Shown here piece after piece: positions 46,684 through 55,776 of a DNA stretch of 64,000 nucleotides (the first letter of the stretch is position 1; the number at the start of each line of letters is the position of its first letter). A program made the translations under genes and the position numbers. Below the pieces are notes generated by a model. That model was not told the DNA's origin and did no database searches. It worked only from the letters and a program-made list of their open reading frames with translations. Source of the stretch: Qipengyuania sp. YIM B01966 (GTDB taxonomy: Bacteria > Pseudomonadota > Alphaproteobacteria > Sphingomonadales > Sphingomonadaceae); NCBI RefSeq assembly GCF_016461955.1, contig NZ_JADMNM010000003.1, positions 86,846 through 150,845 on the forward strand, in the 5' to 3' direction.

Positions 46684-48096
46684 GTGACAGCAGATTTCCT
46701 GATCGAACTTGAACGCCTGCTGGGCCGCCGCGGGCTGACGCACGATCCGGCGCTGACCGAGCCCTGGCTGACCGACTGGCGGGGCCGCTATCACGGGCGG
46801 GCCTTGGCGCTTGCCTCGCCGGCATCGACCGACGAGGTTGCGGCAACGGTCTCCCTGTGCGCGCGGCATGGCGTGCCGATCGTGCCGCAGGGCGGCAACA
46901 GCTCGATGTCCGGCGGGGCGACGCCCGATGCCAGCGGCACCGCCTTGCTGCTGTCGTTGCGCCGGCTCGACCCGATCGGGCCGGTGGAGGACGGGCAGGT
47001 GCGCTGCGGGGCCGGCGTGATCCTGCAAAACCTCCACGATGCAGCCGAGCGGCACGGCTTACGCTTTCCGTTAACGCTGGGCGGCAAAGGGTCGGCCACG
47101 GTGGGCGGCCTTATCGCCACCAATGCCGGCGGCACGCAGGTGCTGCGCCACGGCACGATGCGCGATCAGGTACTGGGGCTGGAGGCAGTGTTGGCCGATG
47201 GCAGCATCATCGACCTGATGAGCCCCCTGAAAAAGGACAATCGCGGCTTCGATTTGAAGCAGGTGCTGATCGGTTCGGAAGGCACGCTGGGGATCGTCAC
47301 TGCGGCCACGCTGCGTCTTAAACCTCGCATAGCGGGGCGCAGCGTGATCTGGGCCGGGCTGGAGACGATCCACGATGCGCGGGCGCTGCTTCTCCTCGCG
47401 CAGCAACGGGCGGCCGCGGCGTTGGAAGGGTTCGAGGTGCTGCCCCGGCACTGCCTTGCCGCCGTCCTCAATTATCTGCCTGCGGCGCGCGAGCCGCTGG
47501 CCTGGGCGGCACCGTGGTATGCGTTGATCGAACTGGTGGCCGACAATGCCGACGATGCCGGGCGCCTGCCGGAACTGGCCGAAAGCCTGCTGGGCGAGGC
47601 GCTTGTCCGCGACCTGGTTCTCGATGCAACAATTGCCGCGAACGAAGCGCAGGCGGAGGCCTTGTGGCTGCTGCGCGATTCGATTTCCCCGGCAGAGCGC
47701 GCCATCGGCCCCGCGATGCAGCATGATATCTCGGTGCCCGTGGCGGACATGGCTGACTTCATCGCCGCGACCGTCCCGGCGGTCGAAGCGCGCTTTGCGG
47801 GCACCACCGCGCTCGCCTTCGGCCATCTGGGCGACGGCAATGTCCACTTCCACGTCCTCGCCCCGCCCGGAGCGGAGCGCGGCGCATGGGAGGAGAGCGT
47901 GGGCAAGCATATCAGCCGCTTCGTCCACGACGAGGTCACGGCCTGGCACGGCTCGATCAGCGCCGAACACGGTATCGGGCAGATGAAGCGCGCCGAACTG
48001 GCGCGGCTGGCCGATCCTGCGCGGCTGGCGATGATGCGGGCGATCAAGCAGGCACTCGACCCGCAAGGGCTGCTCAATCCGGGCAAACTGCTTTAA
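46684..48096 (+). CDS. FAD-linked dehydrogenase, D-2-hydroxyacid/GlcD family
   Basis: A 470-residue flavoprotein. The FAD-binding PCMH domain has the pyrophosphate motif VPIVPQGGNSSMSGGATPD, then GGKGSATVGGLIATNAGGTQVL and IGSEGTLGIVTAATL. The C-terminal FAD-oxidase domain has FGHLGDGNVHFHVLAP and EHGIGQMKRAELARLADP, the metal and substrate signature of D-2-hydroxyglutarate/D-lactate dehydrogenases. The likely reaction is oxidation of a D-2-hydroxyacid with electrons going to the respiratory chain. The GTG at 46684 is preferred (AAGAGG just before it); the TTG at 46642 is an alternative. No glcE or glcF partners are present. Confidence 0.9.
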   Translation: MTADFLIELERLLGRRGLTHDPALTEPWLTDWRGRYHGRALALASPASTDEVAATVSLCARHGVPIVPQGGNSSMSGGATPDASGTALLLSLRRLDPIGPVEDGQVRCGAGVILQNLHDAAERHGLRFPLTLGGKGSATVGGLIATNAGGTQVLRHGTMRDQVLGLEAVLADGSIIDLMSPLKKDNRGFDLKQVLIGSEGTLGIVTAATLRLKPRIAGRSVIWAGLETIHDARALLLLAQQRAAAALEGFEVLPRHCLAAVLNYLPAAREPLAWAAPWYALIELVADNADDAGRLPELAESLLGEALVRDLVLDATIAANEAQAEALWLLRDSISPAERAIGPAMQHDISVPVADMADFIAATVPAVEARFAGTTALAFGHLGDGNVHFHVLAPPGAERGAWEESVGKHISRFVHDEVTAWHGSISAEHGIGQMKRAELARLADPARLAMMRAIKQALDPQGLLNPGKLL

Positions 48097-48201
48097 CCGC
48101 CACCCCGGTTGCCAGCCGCCGCGCCTGTCCGTAAAGCGCGCCATTCGCCGCGCGGGCGAGCCTCGCGCGTCCAGATCATTTCTTGTCCCGGAGACCAGTC
48201 G

Positions 48202-48990
48202 ATGGCCAGCGCGCCGCAGCCGAACCTGCCCTTGTTCTACAACGACCTGATGCCGCTCAACTCGCGCGACCACGCGAAATTCCGTAACCGGATGGTCGAC
48301 AGCGCCAAGTGGCTGGCCGACCAGCACGCGATCCCGCTGACCGCCGACGAATTCGTCCAGGCGCAGCGCGATTTCCCGATTGTCTTTTCGGCCGGCGACA
48401 ATCCGGTTCCGCTGGCGCTGATGGGCCTCAACGAAGGGGTCAACACCTTTGTCGACGCCGAAGGCAAGATCACCGATCCGGTCTATCTGCCCGCTTATGT
48501 CCGCCGCTATCCGTTCATGCTCGCCCGGCTCAATCCGCAGAGCGAGGAATTGTCGCTGTGCTTCGATCCGACGGCGGAATCGATCGGCGAGTATAGCGAG
48601 GGCGAGGCGCTGTTCGATGGCGACAAGCCGTCCGAAGCGACAAACGCGATCCTCGATTTCTGCCAGCGTTTCGAGGAGGCGGGCTTCCGCACCCGCAATT
48701 TCGTCGAGGCCCTCGTGCAGAACGAGCTGCTGATGGAAGGCGAAGTCGCGATCACGCGCGGCGACGATACGGACCGCCCGTACGTCTATCGCGGCTTCCA
48801 GATGGTCGATCAGGAGAAGCTCCAGGCGCTCCCCGATGCGACGATCGTTGAATGGCACAAGAACGGCTATCTCGCAGTGATCGCCGCGCATCTGTTCTCG
48901 CTCGACCGGATGCGGTTGATCTTCGGCCGCCAGGTCGAACAGGGCACCGCACCCAAGCCGGAAGACGCCACCGTACCTGCGACGAATTGA
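48202..48990 (+). CDS. SapC family protein
   Basis: A 262-residue cytoplasmic protein of the SapC/DUF family named after a Campylobacter S-layer locus. Landmarks are FYNDLMPLNSRDHAKFR, FPIVFSAGDNPVPLALMG, the central ITDPVYLPAYVRRYPFMLAR, SLCFDPTAESI, and VYRGFQMVDQEKLQALP near the C terminus. There is no signal peptide. The biochemical role is unknown; a link to surface layers is historical. The ATG has CCGGAGA upstream. A strong terminator and a predicted small RNA follow it. Confidence 0.85.
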   Translation: MASAPQPNLPLFYNDLMPLNSRDHAKFRNRMVDSAKWLADQHAIPLTADEFVQAQRDFPIVFSAGDNPVPLALMGLNEGVNTFVDAEGKITDPVYLPAYVRRYPFMLARLNPQSEELSLCFDPTAESIGEYSEGEALFDGDKPSEATNAILDFCQRFEEAGFRTRNFVEALVQNELLMEGEVAITRGDDTDRPYVYRGFQMVDQEKLQALPDATIVEWHKNGYLAVIAAHLFSLDRMRLIFGRQVEQGTAPKPEDATVPATN

Positions 48991-49012
48991 GCAGATTGCG
49001 CGGGCGCCGGTC

Positions 49013-49040
49013 TTGAAAATCGGCACCGCGTCCATATTTT
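49013..49040 (+). promoter_or_regulatory. predicted sigma-70-type promoter of a small RNA
   Basis: A -35 TTGAAA (49013-49018) and a -10 TATTTT (49035-49040) are separated by 16 bases, an AT-rich island in GC-rich DNA. The predicted start, about 7 bases on, coincides with the first base of a hairpin at 49047. Confidence 0.5.
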
Positions 49041-49046
49041 GGGTCT

Positions 49047-49148
49047 GTCGGGCGGCCTCCCCCCTCACCGTCGCCTGACCGGAGCGCTTCGGCGCTCCGC
49101 CTCCCTGAACCTTGGCCACCTCGTGCTTCGCGCACGAGGTGGTTTTTT
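49047..49148 (+). ncRNA. predicted ~100-nt small RNA with C/U-rich loops
   Basis: Three hairpins follow one another. Stem 1 is GTCGGGCG (49047-49054) with CGCCTGAC (49072-49079), and its 17-base loop exposes CCTCCCCCCTC. Stem 2 is GGAGCGC-TTCG-GCGCTCC (49081-49098). A single-stranded linker with GCCTCCCTGAACC follows. Stem 3 is CCACCTCGTGC / GCACGAGGTGG (49116-49142), then TTTTTT. Promoter, structure and intrinsic terminator are all in place and there is no reading frame of note. CCTCC motifs complement ribosome-binding sites, so a trans-acting, possibly Hfq-assisted, translation repressor is plausible. Similar CU-rich-loop RNAs are known in alphaproteobacteria; identity with a named family was not tested. 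Confidence 0.6.
49116..49148 (+). terminator. rho-independent terminator downstream of sapC / the small RNA
   Basis: An 11-bp perfect stem, CCACCTCGTGC and GCACGAGGTGG, with a 5-base loop TTCGC and a following run of six T (49143-49148). It is the strongest textbook terminator in the window and would also stop read-through from sapC. Confidence 0.93.
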
Positions 49149-49159
49149 CTTGGCCGCCG

Positions 49160-50077
49160 CTATTCCGCCGCCAGAGGCAAGCGCCCGCCGCTTCCAAGCC
49201 GCGCCGTCTCCGCCGCCAGCGCGCGCGTAAATGAGGCCAGCACGCGCACCATCGCCGGAAACCGCGCCGACAGCTCGGTCAATTGCGGGTCGAGATAGGC
49301 GCTGCGGCATACCTCCAGTTGAAGGGCGTGGATACCACGACGCGGCGCCCCGTGGCGATCGAGCACATAGCCGCCCGCATAGGGACGGTTCAGCGCGGCG
49401 ACGCGGCCCTGACCGGCCAGCAGCGCCAGCCCCGCATCGACGATGCCGCCGGCGCAGCTCGTCCCGAACCGGTCGCCCAATACGAACTCCGCCGCCGGCT
49501 CCTGCGCGTGGCCAGGTGTCAACGGCGGCATCGAATGCAGATCGAGCAGCAGCGCGGCCCCCCATTGGTCGCGAATCTGCTGCAGCGCACCGGTCAAGGC
49601 CCGATGATAGGGTTCGTGAACCTCCTGTATCCGCCGCTCCAACTCCACCATCGGCAGGGGCCCACGCCAGATTTCGCCGATACCCGCCAGCCGCCGTGGC
49701 ACCAGCCCCAGCCCGCTGCGCGCGCGGCGATTGGCGAGCGAATGGCGCACCGGCTGGCCGGCACCGGCAATCATGCCCCAATCCACATCTTCGGGCGCGC
49801 GGTTGAGATCGATCAGTGCGCGCGGGGCATGGGCGACCAGCACCGGCGCGCCGGTTTGCGTCGCAATCTCGTGCCCCAGGCGGTCGGCCAACCGATCCTC
49901 CAGCTTGAGCGCGGTCAGTGCAGGCTCGCGCATCGCCGCGAGTAGCGCGGGAGAGTAGCTGCGGCCGGCATGGGGCACGGCAATCAGCACCGGCACGCGG
50001 GGCTCTGCTGGCATGCGCAGGCTGAAGGGTGCATTCTCCCCTACAGTCGTCCCGCCCACATCCCGTTCCGCGTTCAC
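49160..50077 (-). CDS. N-formylglutamate amidohydrolase family protein
   Basis: A 305-residue enzyme related to HutG2, which releases formate from N-formyl-L-glutamate. The motif VPVLIAVPHAGRSYSPAL opens the domain, with the metal-binding His in PHAGR, RALIDLNRAPED and LLLDLHSMPPL following; the C terminus has RRGIHALQLEVCRSAYLD. I propose the GTG at 50077; ATG at 50014 would cut off the first residues of the domain. The rest of the hut pathway is absent here, so another N-formyl or related amide may be the substrate. It is divergent from cpdR. Confidence 0.82.
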   Translation of the reverse strand: MNAERDVGGTTVGENAPFSLRMPAEPRVPVLIAVPHAGRSYSPALLAAMREPALTALKLEDRLADRLGHEIATQTGAPVLVAHAPRALIDLNRAPEDVDWGMIAGAGQPVRHSLANRRARSGLGLVPRRLAGIGEIWRGPLPMVELERRIQEVHEPYHRALTGALQQIRDQWGAALLLDLHSMPPLTPGHAQEPAAEFVLGDRFGTSCAGGIVDAGLALLAGQGRVAALNRPYAGGYVLDRHGAPRRGIHALQLEVCRSAYLDPQLTELSARFPAMVRVLASFTRALAAETARLGSGGRLPLAAE

Positions 50078-50174
50078 GCCTGCGTTAATGACGATAGCGT
50101 CCCTCTGTGTCAAAGCAGGGCACTGGCGCCGCGACCCAATGATTTCGGGCGAAAGCTTCGCTATAGGCACGCGC

Positions 50175-50570
50175 ATGACGATTCCCGCCAGCAGCCGCCG
50201 CCGCATCCTCCTTGCCGAAGACGATGCAGCGATGCGCGCCTATCTCAGCCGCGCGCTTGAAGCGGCCGGCTATTCTGTCGTGGCGGTGGATCGCGGGACG
50301 GCCGCGATCCCGCATTTGCAGGTCGAGCGGTTCGACCTGCTGTTGTCCGACATCGTCATGCCCGAAATGGACGGGATCGAACTGGCGCAGCGGTGCCAGG
50401 AATTGAGCCCGACGACCAAGGTGATGTTCATCACCGGCTTTGCCGCCGTGTCGCTGCGCGCCAATCGCGAACAGCCGCAGGCCAAGGTGCTGTCCAAGCC
50501 GTTCCACTTGAAGGATCTGGTGATGGAGGTCGATCGCGCGCTGGCCGAGCCGCATTTCGCCCTCGGCTGA
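50175..50570 (+). CDS. cpdR: single-domain response regulator CpdR
   Basis: A 131-residue receiver with no output domain. RRRILLAEDDAAMRAYL opens the fold, the phospho-Asp lies in LLSDIVMPEMDGIEL (D59), and TTKVMFITGFAAVSLRAN plus KVLSKPFHLKDLVMEVDRAL (K108) matches CpdR closely, especially ITGFAAV and LSKPFHLKDLV. In Caulobacter unphosphorylated CpdR primes ClpXP to degrade cell-cycle substrates and helps the turnover of CtrA; CckA, encoded at 8.5-10.9 kb here, supplies its phosphate through ChpT. The frame is open upstream, but MTIPASSRRR is the natural start. Confidence 0.9.
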   Translation: MTIPASSRRRILLAEDDAAMRAYLSRALEAAGYSVVAVDRGTAAIPHLQVERFDLLLSDIVMPEMDGIELAQRCQELSPTTKVMFITGFAAVSLRANREQPQAKVLSKPFHLKDLVMEVDRALAEPHFALG

Positions 50571-50588
50571 GGCGCGGCGAAACATCTC

Positions 50589-50616
50589 TTGCGCCGCCCG
50601 GTGCCCGGCGTTAAAG
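50589..50616 (+). promoter_or_regulatory. possible promoter of tRNA-Val
   Basis: TTGCGC (50589-50594) and TTAAAG (50611-50616) are separated by 16 bases and lie about 36 bases before the tRNA. The -10 match is weak. Confidence 0.35.
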
Positions 50617-50651
50617 GGCGCGCCTGCCTCACGCGGCAGACCGAATGGTGT

Positions 50652-50726
50652 GGGCGTATAGCTCAGTGGTAGAGCACTATGTTGACATCGTAGGGGTCGC
50701 AAGTTCAATCCTTGCTACGCCCACCA
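50652..50726 (+). tRNA. tRNA-Val (anticodon GAC)
   Basis: A 75-base cloverleaf. The acceptor arms GGGCGTA (50652-50658) and TACGCCC (50716-50722) pair fully, the D-arm is GCTCAGTGGTAGAGC, the anticodon loop has GTTGACATC with GAC, and the T-arm reads GCAAGTTCAATCCTTGC. The discriminator A and the CCA end are encoded. Confidence 0.96.
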
Positions 50727-50731
50727 TTCCG

Positions 50732-50780
50732 CCCGCCGACGGGCCCTGATACCCGTCGCTGATACCGGCGGGTTTCGTTT
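50732..50780 (+). terminator. terminator after tRNA-Val
   Basis: CCCGCCG (50732-50738) pairs with CGGCGGG (50766-50772) around an inner ACGGG/CCCGT stem, followed by TTTCGTTT. Confidence 0.65.
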
Positions 50781-50874
50781 ATCCGGCGCGCTGCTTGAAC
50801 TCCCTGTCCCTGCGCTCTAGGACCGCCGGCAATGCCGCCAAGGCACCCGCTCACCCGCAAGGCACAGGACCCGC

Positions 50875-52095
50875 ATGAACAAGATCAAGGTGAAGAACCC
50901 CGTCGTCGAGCTTGATGGCGACGAGATGACCCGCATCATCTGGCAATGGATCCGCGAGCGGCTGATCCTGCCGTACCTCGACGTGGACCTGCGATATTAC
51001 GACTTGTCGGTCGAGAAGCGCGACGAGACGGAGGACAAGATCACCGTCGAGGCGGCCAATGCGATCAAGGAACATGGCGTCGGCGTGAAATGCGCCACCA
51101 TCACCCCTGATGAAGCGCGGGTCGAGGAGTTCAACCTCAAGTCGATGTGGAAGTCGCCCAATGGCACGATCCGCAACATCCTGGGCGGGGTGGTGTTCCG
51201 CGAACCGATCGTGATCGACAATGTGCCCCGGCTGGTGCCCGGCTGGACCGCGCCGATCGTGGTTGGTCGCCATGCCTTCGGCGATCAGTACCGCGCCACC
51301 GACACGCTGATCCCCGGCCCCGGCACGCTGCGGCTGGTGTTCGACGGCGAGGACGGCAAGACGATCGACCTCAAGGTGTTCGAATTCCCCAGCAGCGGCG
51401 TCGCCATGGCGATGTACAATCTTGACGATTCGATCCGCGATTTTGCCCGCGCCACCTTCAATTACGGGCTCGATCGCGGCTGGCCGGTCTACCTCTCGAC
51501 CAAGAACACCATCCTCAAGGCCTATGACGGCCGCTTCAAGGACCTGTTTCAGGAGGTGTTCGACGCCGAGTTCAAGACCGCGTTCGAAGCGAAGAAGATC
51601 GTTTACGAACACCGCCTGATCGACGATCTGGTTGCCTCGGCGCTGAAGTGGAACGGCAAGTTCGTCTGGGCGTGCAAGAACTATGACGGCGACGTGCAGT
51701 CCGACATGGTCGCGCAAGGGTTCGGCAGCCTCGGCCTGATGACCAGCGTGCTGATGAGCCCCGACGGCAAGACGGTCGAAGCCGAGGCCGCGCATGGCAC
51801 CGTCACCCGCCATTATCGACAGCATCAGCAGGGCAAGGCGACCAGCACCAACCCCATCGCCAGCATCTTCGCCTGGACCCGCGGCCTGATGTATCGCGGC
51901 AAGTTCGACGATACGCCCGACGTGGTGCGCTTTGCCGAAACGCTGGAACAGGTCTGCATCCGCACCGTCGAAAGCGGCAAGATGACCAAGGATCTCGCGC
52001 TGCTGATCGGCCCCGAACAGTCCTGGCTGACGACCGAGCAGTTCTTCGAAGCGATCGTCCAGAACCTCGAAACCGAGATGGCCGGCTGGCAGTAA
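50875..52095 (+). CDS. icd: isocitrate dehydrogenase (NADP+)
   Basis: TCA-cycle enzyme converting isocitrate to 2-oxoglutarate. The 406-residue chain is of the eukaryote-like homodimeric type usual in alphaproteobacteria: [19 protein letters not shown] at the start, the substrate loop [50 protein letters not shown] with the metal-binding Asp residues, and [19 protein letters not shown], where the NADP phosphate-binding His-Arg occurs. It stands alone, with its own terminator region, downstream of tRNA-Val. Confidence 0.97.
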   Translation: MNKIKVKNPVVELDGDEMTRIIWQWIRERLILPYLDVDLRYYDLSVEKRDETEDKITVEAANAIKEHGVGVKCATITPDEARVEEFNLKSMWKSPNGTIRNILGGVVFREPIVIDNVPRLVPGWTAPIVVGRHAFGDQYRATDTLIPGPGTLRLVFDGEDGKTIDLKVFEFPSSGVAMAMYNLDDSIRDFARATFNYGLDRGWPVYLSTKNTILKAYDGRFKDLFQEVFDAEFKTAFEAKKIVYEHRLIDDLVASALKWNGKFVWACKNYDGDVQSDMVAQGFGSLGLMTSVLMSPDGKTVEAEAAHGTVTRHYRQHQQGKATSTNPIASIFAWTRGLMYRGKFDDTPDVVRFAETLEQVCIRTVESGKMTKDLALLIGPEQSWLTTEQFFEAIVQNLETEMAGWQ

Positions 52096-52101
52096 AACAA
52101 T

Positions 52102-52136
52102 AGCGGCCCATACCGTGGCTTCCGGTATGGGCCGCT
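52102..52136. terminator. terminator between icd and the fba operon
   Basis: A perfect 13-bp stem AGCGGCCCATACC (52102-52114) and GGTATGGGCCGCT (52124-52136) with a 9-base loop. On the minus strand it continues ATTGTTTTA, which fits termination of the tkt-gap-pgk-fba transcript; it can also stop icd transcripts. Confidence 0.88.
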
Positions 52137-52155
52137 CAATCTCTGGCGATGTGCG

Positions 52156-53058
52156 TCAGGCCGTCGGCCGACCGCAGCTCGCATCGGCGATCTGATCGAT
52201 CGCCTCGCCCAGCGCGGTGTCGAACTGCGTATCGTCCATATCGGCACGGAGAACCTCGAGCAGCGCGCGGCTGAAGCTGGCGATCATGCCGTCGTTCTTC
52301 GCCAGTTCCCGGCAGGCATCCTCGCGCGAGTAACCGCCCGACAGCGCCACCACGCGCAGCACCTTGGGATGATCGACCAGCGGCTTGTAGAGGTTGGCCT
52401 CGGCCGGGATGGTCAACTTCAGCATCACCTGCTGGCCTTCGGGCACGCGCTCCAGCTCTTCGAGGAACGCCGCCAGCAGCAATCTTTCGGTTTCGGCGCG
52501 GTTCGCGCTCTTCAAGTCCACCTCGGGCTCGAGGATCGGCACCAACCCGTTGCCGAGGATCTGCAGCCCGAAATCCATCTGCTGACGCACCGCATCACGC
52601 ACGCCCTGCGGGTTGGGTTCGGCCACGACCGAGCGCATCTTGGTGCCGAACACGCCCAGTTCCTTCGCGCGGGCACATTGCGCGTCGAGATCGGGGATGT
52701 CCTTCATCAGCTGCGCGCCATTGGCGGCCTCGTGCATCCCCTTGTCGACCTTGAGAAACGGCACCACGCCGCGTTCGGCCAGCTCCTGCGGGATCGGCTT
52801 GCCCTCGCGGTTGGTGCCTTCCATCGTGCGTTCAAACAGGATCGCACCGATCACCCGGCCATTGCCGAAGCTGGGCGCATCGACGATGCGGCAGCGCATC
52901 TCGTGAATCTTGGCGAACATTTCCTCATCGCCCGACCATGCGCTGTCCTCGACGCCATAGGCGCGCAGTGCCTTGGGGGTGGAGCCGCCGCTCTGGTCGA
53001 GCGCGGCGATGAAGCCTTCGCCATCACGAATGCGGGCGATCATCTGGTCGAAATTCAT
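52156..53058 (-). CDS. fba: class I fructose-bisphosphate aldolase
   Basis: Schiff-base aldolase interconverting fructose-1,6-bisphosphate with DHAP and glyceraldehyde-3-phosphate. The 300-residue chain shows GFIAALDQSGGSTPKAL at the N terminus, LFERTM, LKVDKGMH, GVFGTKMRSVV (K140), LEPEVD and the Schiff-base Lys in VMLKLTIPAEANLY (K214), followed by VVALSGGYSR. It is a class I enzyme, so needs no metal. Last gene of the leftward operon; it overlaps the thioesterase gene by four bases. Confidence 0.95.
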   Translation of the reverse strand: MNFDQMIARIRDGEGFIAALDQSGGSTPKALRAYGVEDSAWSGDEEMFAKIHEMRCRIVDAPSFGNGRVIGAILFERTMEGTNREGKPIPQELAERGVVPFLKVDKGMHEAANGAQLMKDIPDLDAQCARAKELGVFGTKMRSVVAEPNPQGVRDAVRQQMDFGLQILGNGLVPILEPEVDLKSANRAETERLLLAAFLEELERVPEGQQVMLKLTIPAEANLYKPLVDHPKVLRVVALSGGYSREDACRELAKNDGMIASFSRALLEVLRADMDDTQFDTALGEAIDQIADASCGRPTA

Positions 53059-53543
53059 GAGGTCTGTTCCTGTGGCTTGGGAGAAGAAGTGGGGGCCGGG
53101 CCGACCTTGCGGATGATCCCGGTGAAAGACAGCGCCGGGCGGCCATCGGCGGTGATGATTCCGCGCGCAAACACCGTTTTGCCACCAGCGCGGGTCACTT
53201 CGCCGCGAGCTTCGACCAGAGCGCCGAGCGGCACGGCATCGAGGAAATCGCCGGCAAGGTTCATCGTCACCCCGCGCGACCCGGCCATTTCCTCTCGCGC
53301 GATGGTGAACAGCGCACTATCGGCAAAGGTGAGCAGGCAGCCGCCATGCATGAAGCCGGCGCCGTTCATGTGCCGCTGCTCGGCGCGGAAAGCGCAGAGC
53401 GGGCGGCCGTCGGCGTCGCTGGTTTCGTAAAACGGTCCGGATTGGGTTTCGAACGGATCGCCAACCCAGGTCTGCCACCCGGCGAATTCGCCCTCGGTGG
53501 CGGTGACAAGGCGCCCGCCACCGACCGACTCGTCCTCGCTCAT
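53055..53543 (-). CDS. PaaI-family thioesterase
   Basis: A 162-residue hot-dog-fold protein. The core [23 protein letters not shown] (HGG before the long helix) and [26 protein letters not shown] are characteristic of PaaI/YbgC-like acyl-CoA thioesterases. The start overlaps the pgk stop (ATGA) and the stop overlaps the fba start, so it is fully embedded between two glycolytic genes. Substrate unknown; a small aromatic or aliphatic acyl-CoA is expected from the family. Confidence 0.85.
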   Translation of the reverse strand: MSEDESVGGGRLVTATEGEFAGWQTWVGDPFETQSGPFYETSDADGRPLCAFRAEQRHMNGAGFMHGGCLLTFADSALFTIAREEMAGSRGVTMNLAGDFLDAVPLGALVEARGEVTRAGGKTVFARGIITADGRPALSFTGIIRKVGPAPTSSPKPQEQTS

Positions 53544-54739
53544 GCCCGCAGCGCCTCCACGCCTGGCAGCGGCTTGCCCTCCATCCATTCGAGGAAGGCG
53601 CCGCCCGCCGTCGAGACATAGGAAAACTGGTCGGCCACGCCCGCATGGTTGAGCGCGGCAACCGTGTCGCCCCCGCCTGCCACCGAGATCAGCGAGCCGT
53701 CTTGCGTCAGCGCGGCGGCGATCCGGGCAAGCGCGACCGTGGCGGCATCGAACGGTTCGGTCTCGAACGCGCCCAGCGGCCCGTTCCATACCAGCGTGCG
53801 GCAGGTCTTGAGGACATCGCACAGCGCCTCGACCGCTTGGGGCCCGATATCGAGGATCATCTCGTCAGCGGCCACTTCGTGCACGTTCACCGTGCGCAGC
53901 GAGGCAGGGTTGGCGGCAAATTCCCTCGCCACCACGACGTCATAGGGCAGATGCACCGTGCAACCGGAGTGGTCCGCGCGGTCGAGGATGCGGTTGGCCG
54001 TATCGGTCAAATCGTGCTCGCACAGCGACTTGCCGACATCGACCCCGCGCGCGGCAAGGAAGGTGTTGGCCATGCCGCCGCCGATGATCAGATGCTGGAC
54101 CCGCCCGACGAGGTTTTCCAGCACGTCGAGCTTGGTCGAAACCTTGGCCCCGCCAACCACCGCGGCGACCGGCGGCTGCGGCGTGCCGAGCGCGGCTTCG
54201 AGCGCGCGCAATTCGCGTTCCATCGCCCGGCCGGCATAGGCGGGCAGCAGATGGGCCAACCCCTCGGTGCTGGCATGGGCGCGGTGCGCGGCGGAGAAAG
54301 CGTCATTGACGTAGAAATCGCCATGCGCGGCGATCCCTTGCGCGAAGGCGGGATCGTTCGCTTCCTCGCCCGGCCAGAACCGGACATTGTCGAGCAGGCC
54401 GATATCGCCATTGCGCAGAATACCGATCGACTGTTCGACCACCGGGCCCATCACCTCGGGGATGAACATGATCTCGCGCCCCAGTACCCGTTCCAGATCG
54501 CCCTGCACCAGGCTGGTCGACATGGTCGAATGGCGCATCCCCTTCGGCCGGCCGAAATGGGCCAGCAGCAGCACCTTGGCACCGGCATCCGCCAGCTCGA
54601 GGATCGTCGGCGCGCTCGCCTCCACCCGCGTCACATCGGTGGCGCGGCCATCGGCCATCGGCAGATTGAGGTCGACGCGGACCAGCGCCACCTTGCCGGC
54701 GACATCGCCAAGATCGTCGAGCGTGCGGAAAGCGGCCAT
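53540..54739 (-). CDS. pgk: phosphoglycerate kinase
   Basis: Transfers phosphate between 1,3-bisphosphoglycerate and ADP. The 399-residue chain begins [20 protein letters not shown] and has [27 protein letters not shown], the [13 protein letters not shown] motif, [26 protein letters not shown] and the C-terminal nucleotide loop [11 protein letters not shown]. Start at 54739 with GAGG before it. It lies 14 bases after gap. Confidence 0.97.
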   Translation of the reverse strand: MAAFRTLDDLGDVAGKVALVRVDLNLPMADGRATDVTRVEASAPTILELADAGAKVLLLAHFGRPKGMRHSTMSTSLVQGDLERVLGREIMFIPEVMGPVVEQSIGILRNGDIGLLDNVRFWPGEEANDPAFAQGIAAHGDFYVNDAFSAAHRAHASTEGLAHLLPAYAGRAMERELRALEAALGTPQPPVAAVVGGAKVSTKLDVLENLVGRVQHLIIGGGMANTFLAARGVDVGKSLCEHDLTDTANRILDRADHSGCTVHLPYDVVVAREFAANPASLRTVNVHEVAADEMILDIGPQAVEALCDVLKTCRTLVWNGPLGAFETEPFDAATVALARIAAALTQDGSLISVAGGGDTVAALNHAGVADQFSYVSTAGGAFLEWMEGKPLPGVEALRA

Positions 54740-54753
54740 AAGGCTATCCTCGC

Positions 54754-55761
54754 TCAGAGGAAGCGGGCGACGACGCCGGCGGTGTCGATCATCCGGTTCG
54801 AGAAGCCCCATTCATTATCGTACCAGCTGACCACGCGGGCGAGCTTGCCTTCGAGCACAGCGGTTTCGAGGCTGTCCACCGTCGAGCTGGCCGGGTGATG
54901 GTTGAAATCGCTCGAAACCAGCGGCTGATCGGTGAAATCGAGCACGCCCTTCATCGGGCCATCGGCCGCTGCCTTGAGCGCATTGTTCAGTTCCTCGACC
55001 GTCGTGTCGCGGCCGGGCACGAAGGTCAGATCGACCAGGCTGACATTGGGCGTCGGCACCCGCACCGACGAGCCGTCGAGCTTGCCCTTCAACTCGGGCA
55101 GGACGAGGCCGACCGCGCGCGCCGCGCCGGTGGTGGTCGGAATCATATTCTGTGCCCCGCCGCGTGCGCGGCGCATATCGGAATGCATCTGGTCGAGCAT
55201 CCGCTGGTCGTTGGTGTAGGAATGGATCGTGGTCATGAAACCGCGCTCGATTCCGACCAGATCGTGCAGCACCTTGGCCACCGGGGCGAGGCAGTTGGTG
55301 GTGCAGCTGGCGTTCGAAATCACCACATCGTCCGCGGTCAGCGTGTCGTGATTGACGCCATAGACTATGGTCTTCGACACGCCCGTCGCCGGGGCGGAGA
55401 TAATCACCCGCTTGGCTCCCGCTGCCAGATGCGGGCGGCTGGCTTCGTCCGACTGGAAGAAGCCGGTGCATTCGAGCACGATATCCACCCCCTGCGCGGC
55501 GTGCGGCAGATTGCCCGGGTCGCGTTCGGACGTGACGGCGATATCGCGCCCGCCGACGGTCAGTTTGCCCTCACCCGCGGTGACCGTGCCGGGATAGCGG
55601 CCATGCGTGCTGTCATATTGGAACAGCAGTGCATTCGCCTTGGTGTCGGCCAGATCGTTGATCGACACGAGTTCGAGATCGTGATCGTCGCGTTCGAGAA
55701 TGGCCCGCGCCACGAGGCGGCCAATGCGCCCGAAACCGTTGATCGCAACCTTGGTCGCCAT
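54754..55761 (-). CDS. gap: glyceraldehyde-3-phosphate dehydrogenase, type I
   Basis: Oxidises and phosphorylates glyceraldehyde-3-phosphate. The 335-residue chain has the NAD fold [17 protein letters not shown], the catalytic [19 protein letters not shown] (C153) and [14 protein letters not shown], plus the C-terminal [15 protein letters not shown]. The Asp-containing LVSINDLAD suggests NAD preference. It is flanked by tkt (15 bases upstream) and pgk, so both glycolysis/gluconeogenesis and pentose phosphate metabolism are transcribed together. Confidence 0.97.
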   Translation of the reverse strand: MATKVAINGFGRIGRLVARAILERDDHDLELVSINDLADTKANALLFQYDSTHGRYPGTVTAGEGKLTVGGRDIAVTSERDPGNLPHAAQGVDIVLECTGFFQSDEASRPHLAAGAKRVIISAPATGVSKTIVYGVNHDTLTADDVVISNASCTTNCLAPVAKVLHDLVGIERGFMTTIHSYTNDQRMLDQMHSDMRRARGGAQNMIPTTTGAARAVGLVLPELKGKLDGSSVRVPTPNVSLVDLTFVPGRDTTVEELNNALKAAADGPMKGVLDFTDQPLVSSDFNHHPASSTVDSLETAVLEGKLARVVSWYDNEWGFSNRMIDTAGVVARFL

Positions 55762-55776
55762 GGTGAAAGCTCCTGC

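Noticed and set aside
50013-50174. Upstream extension of CpdR
   Set aside because: CpdR homologues begin right before the receiver; the extra 54 residues overlap the start region of the divergent amidohydrolase and look non-native.
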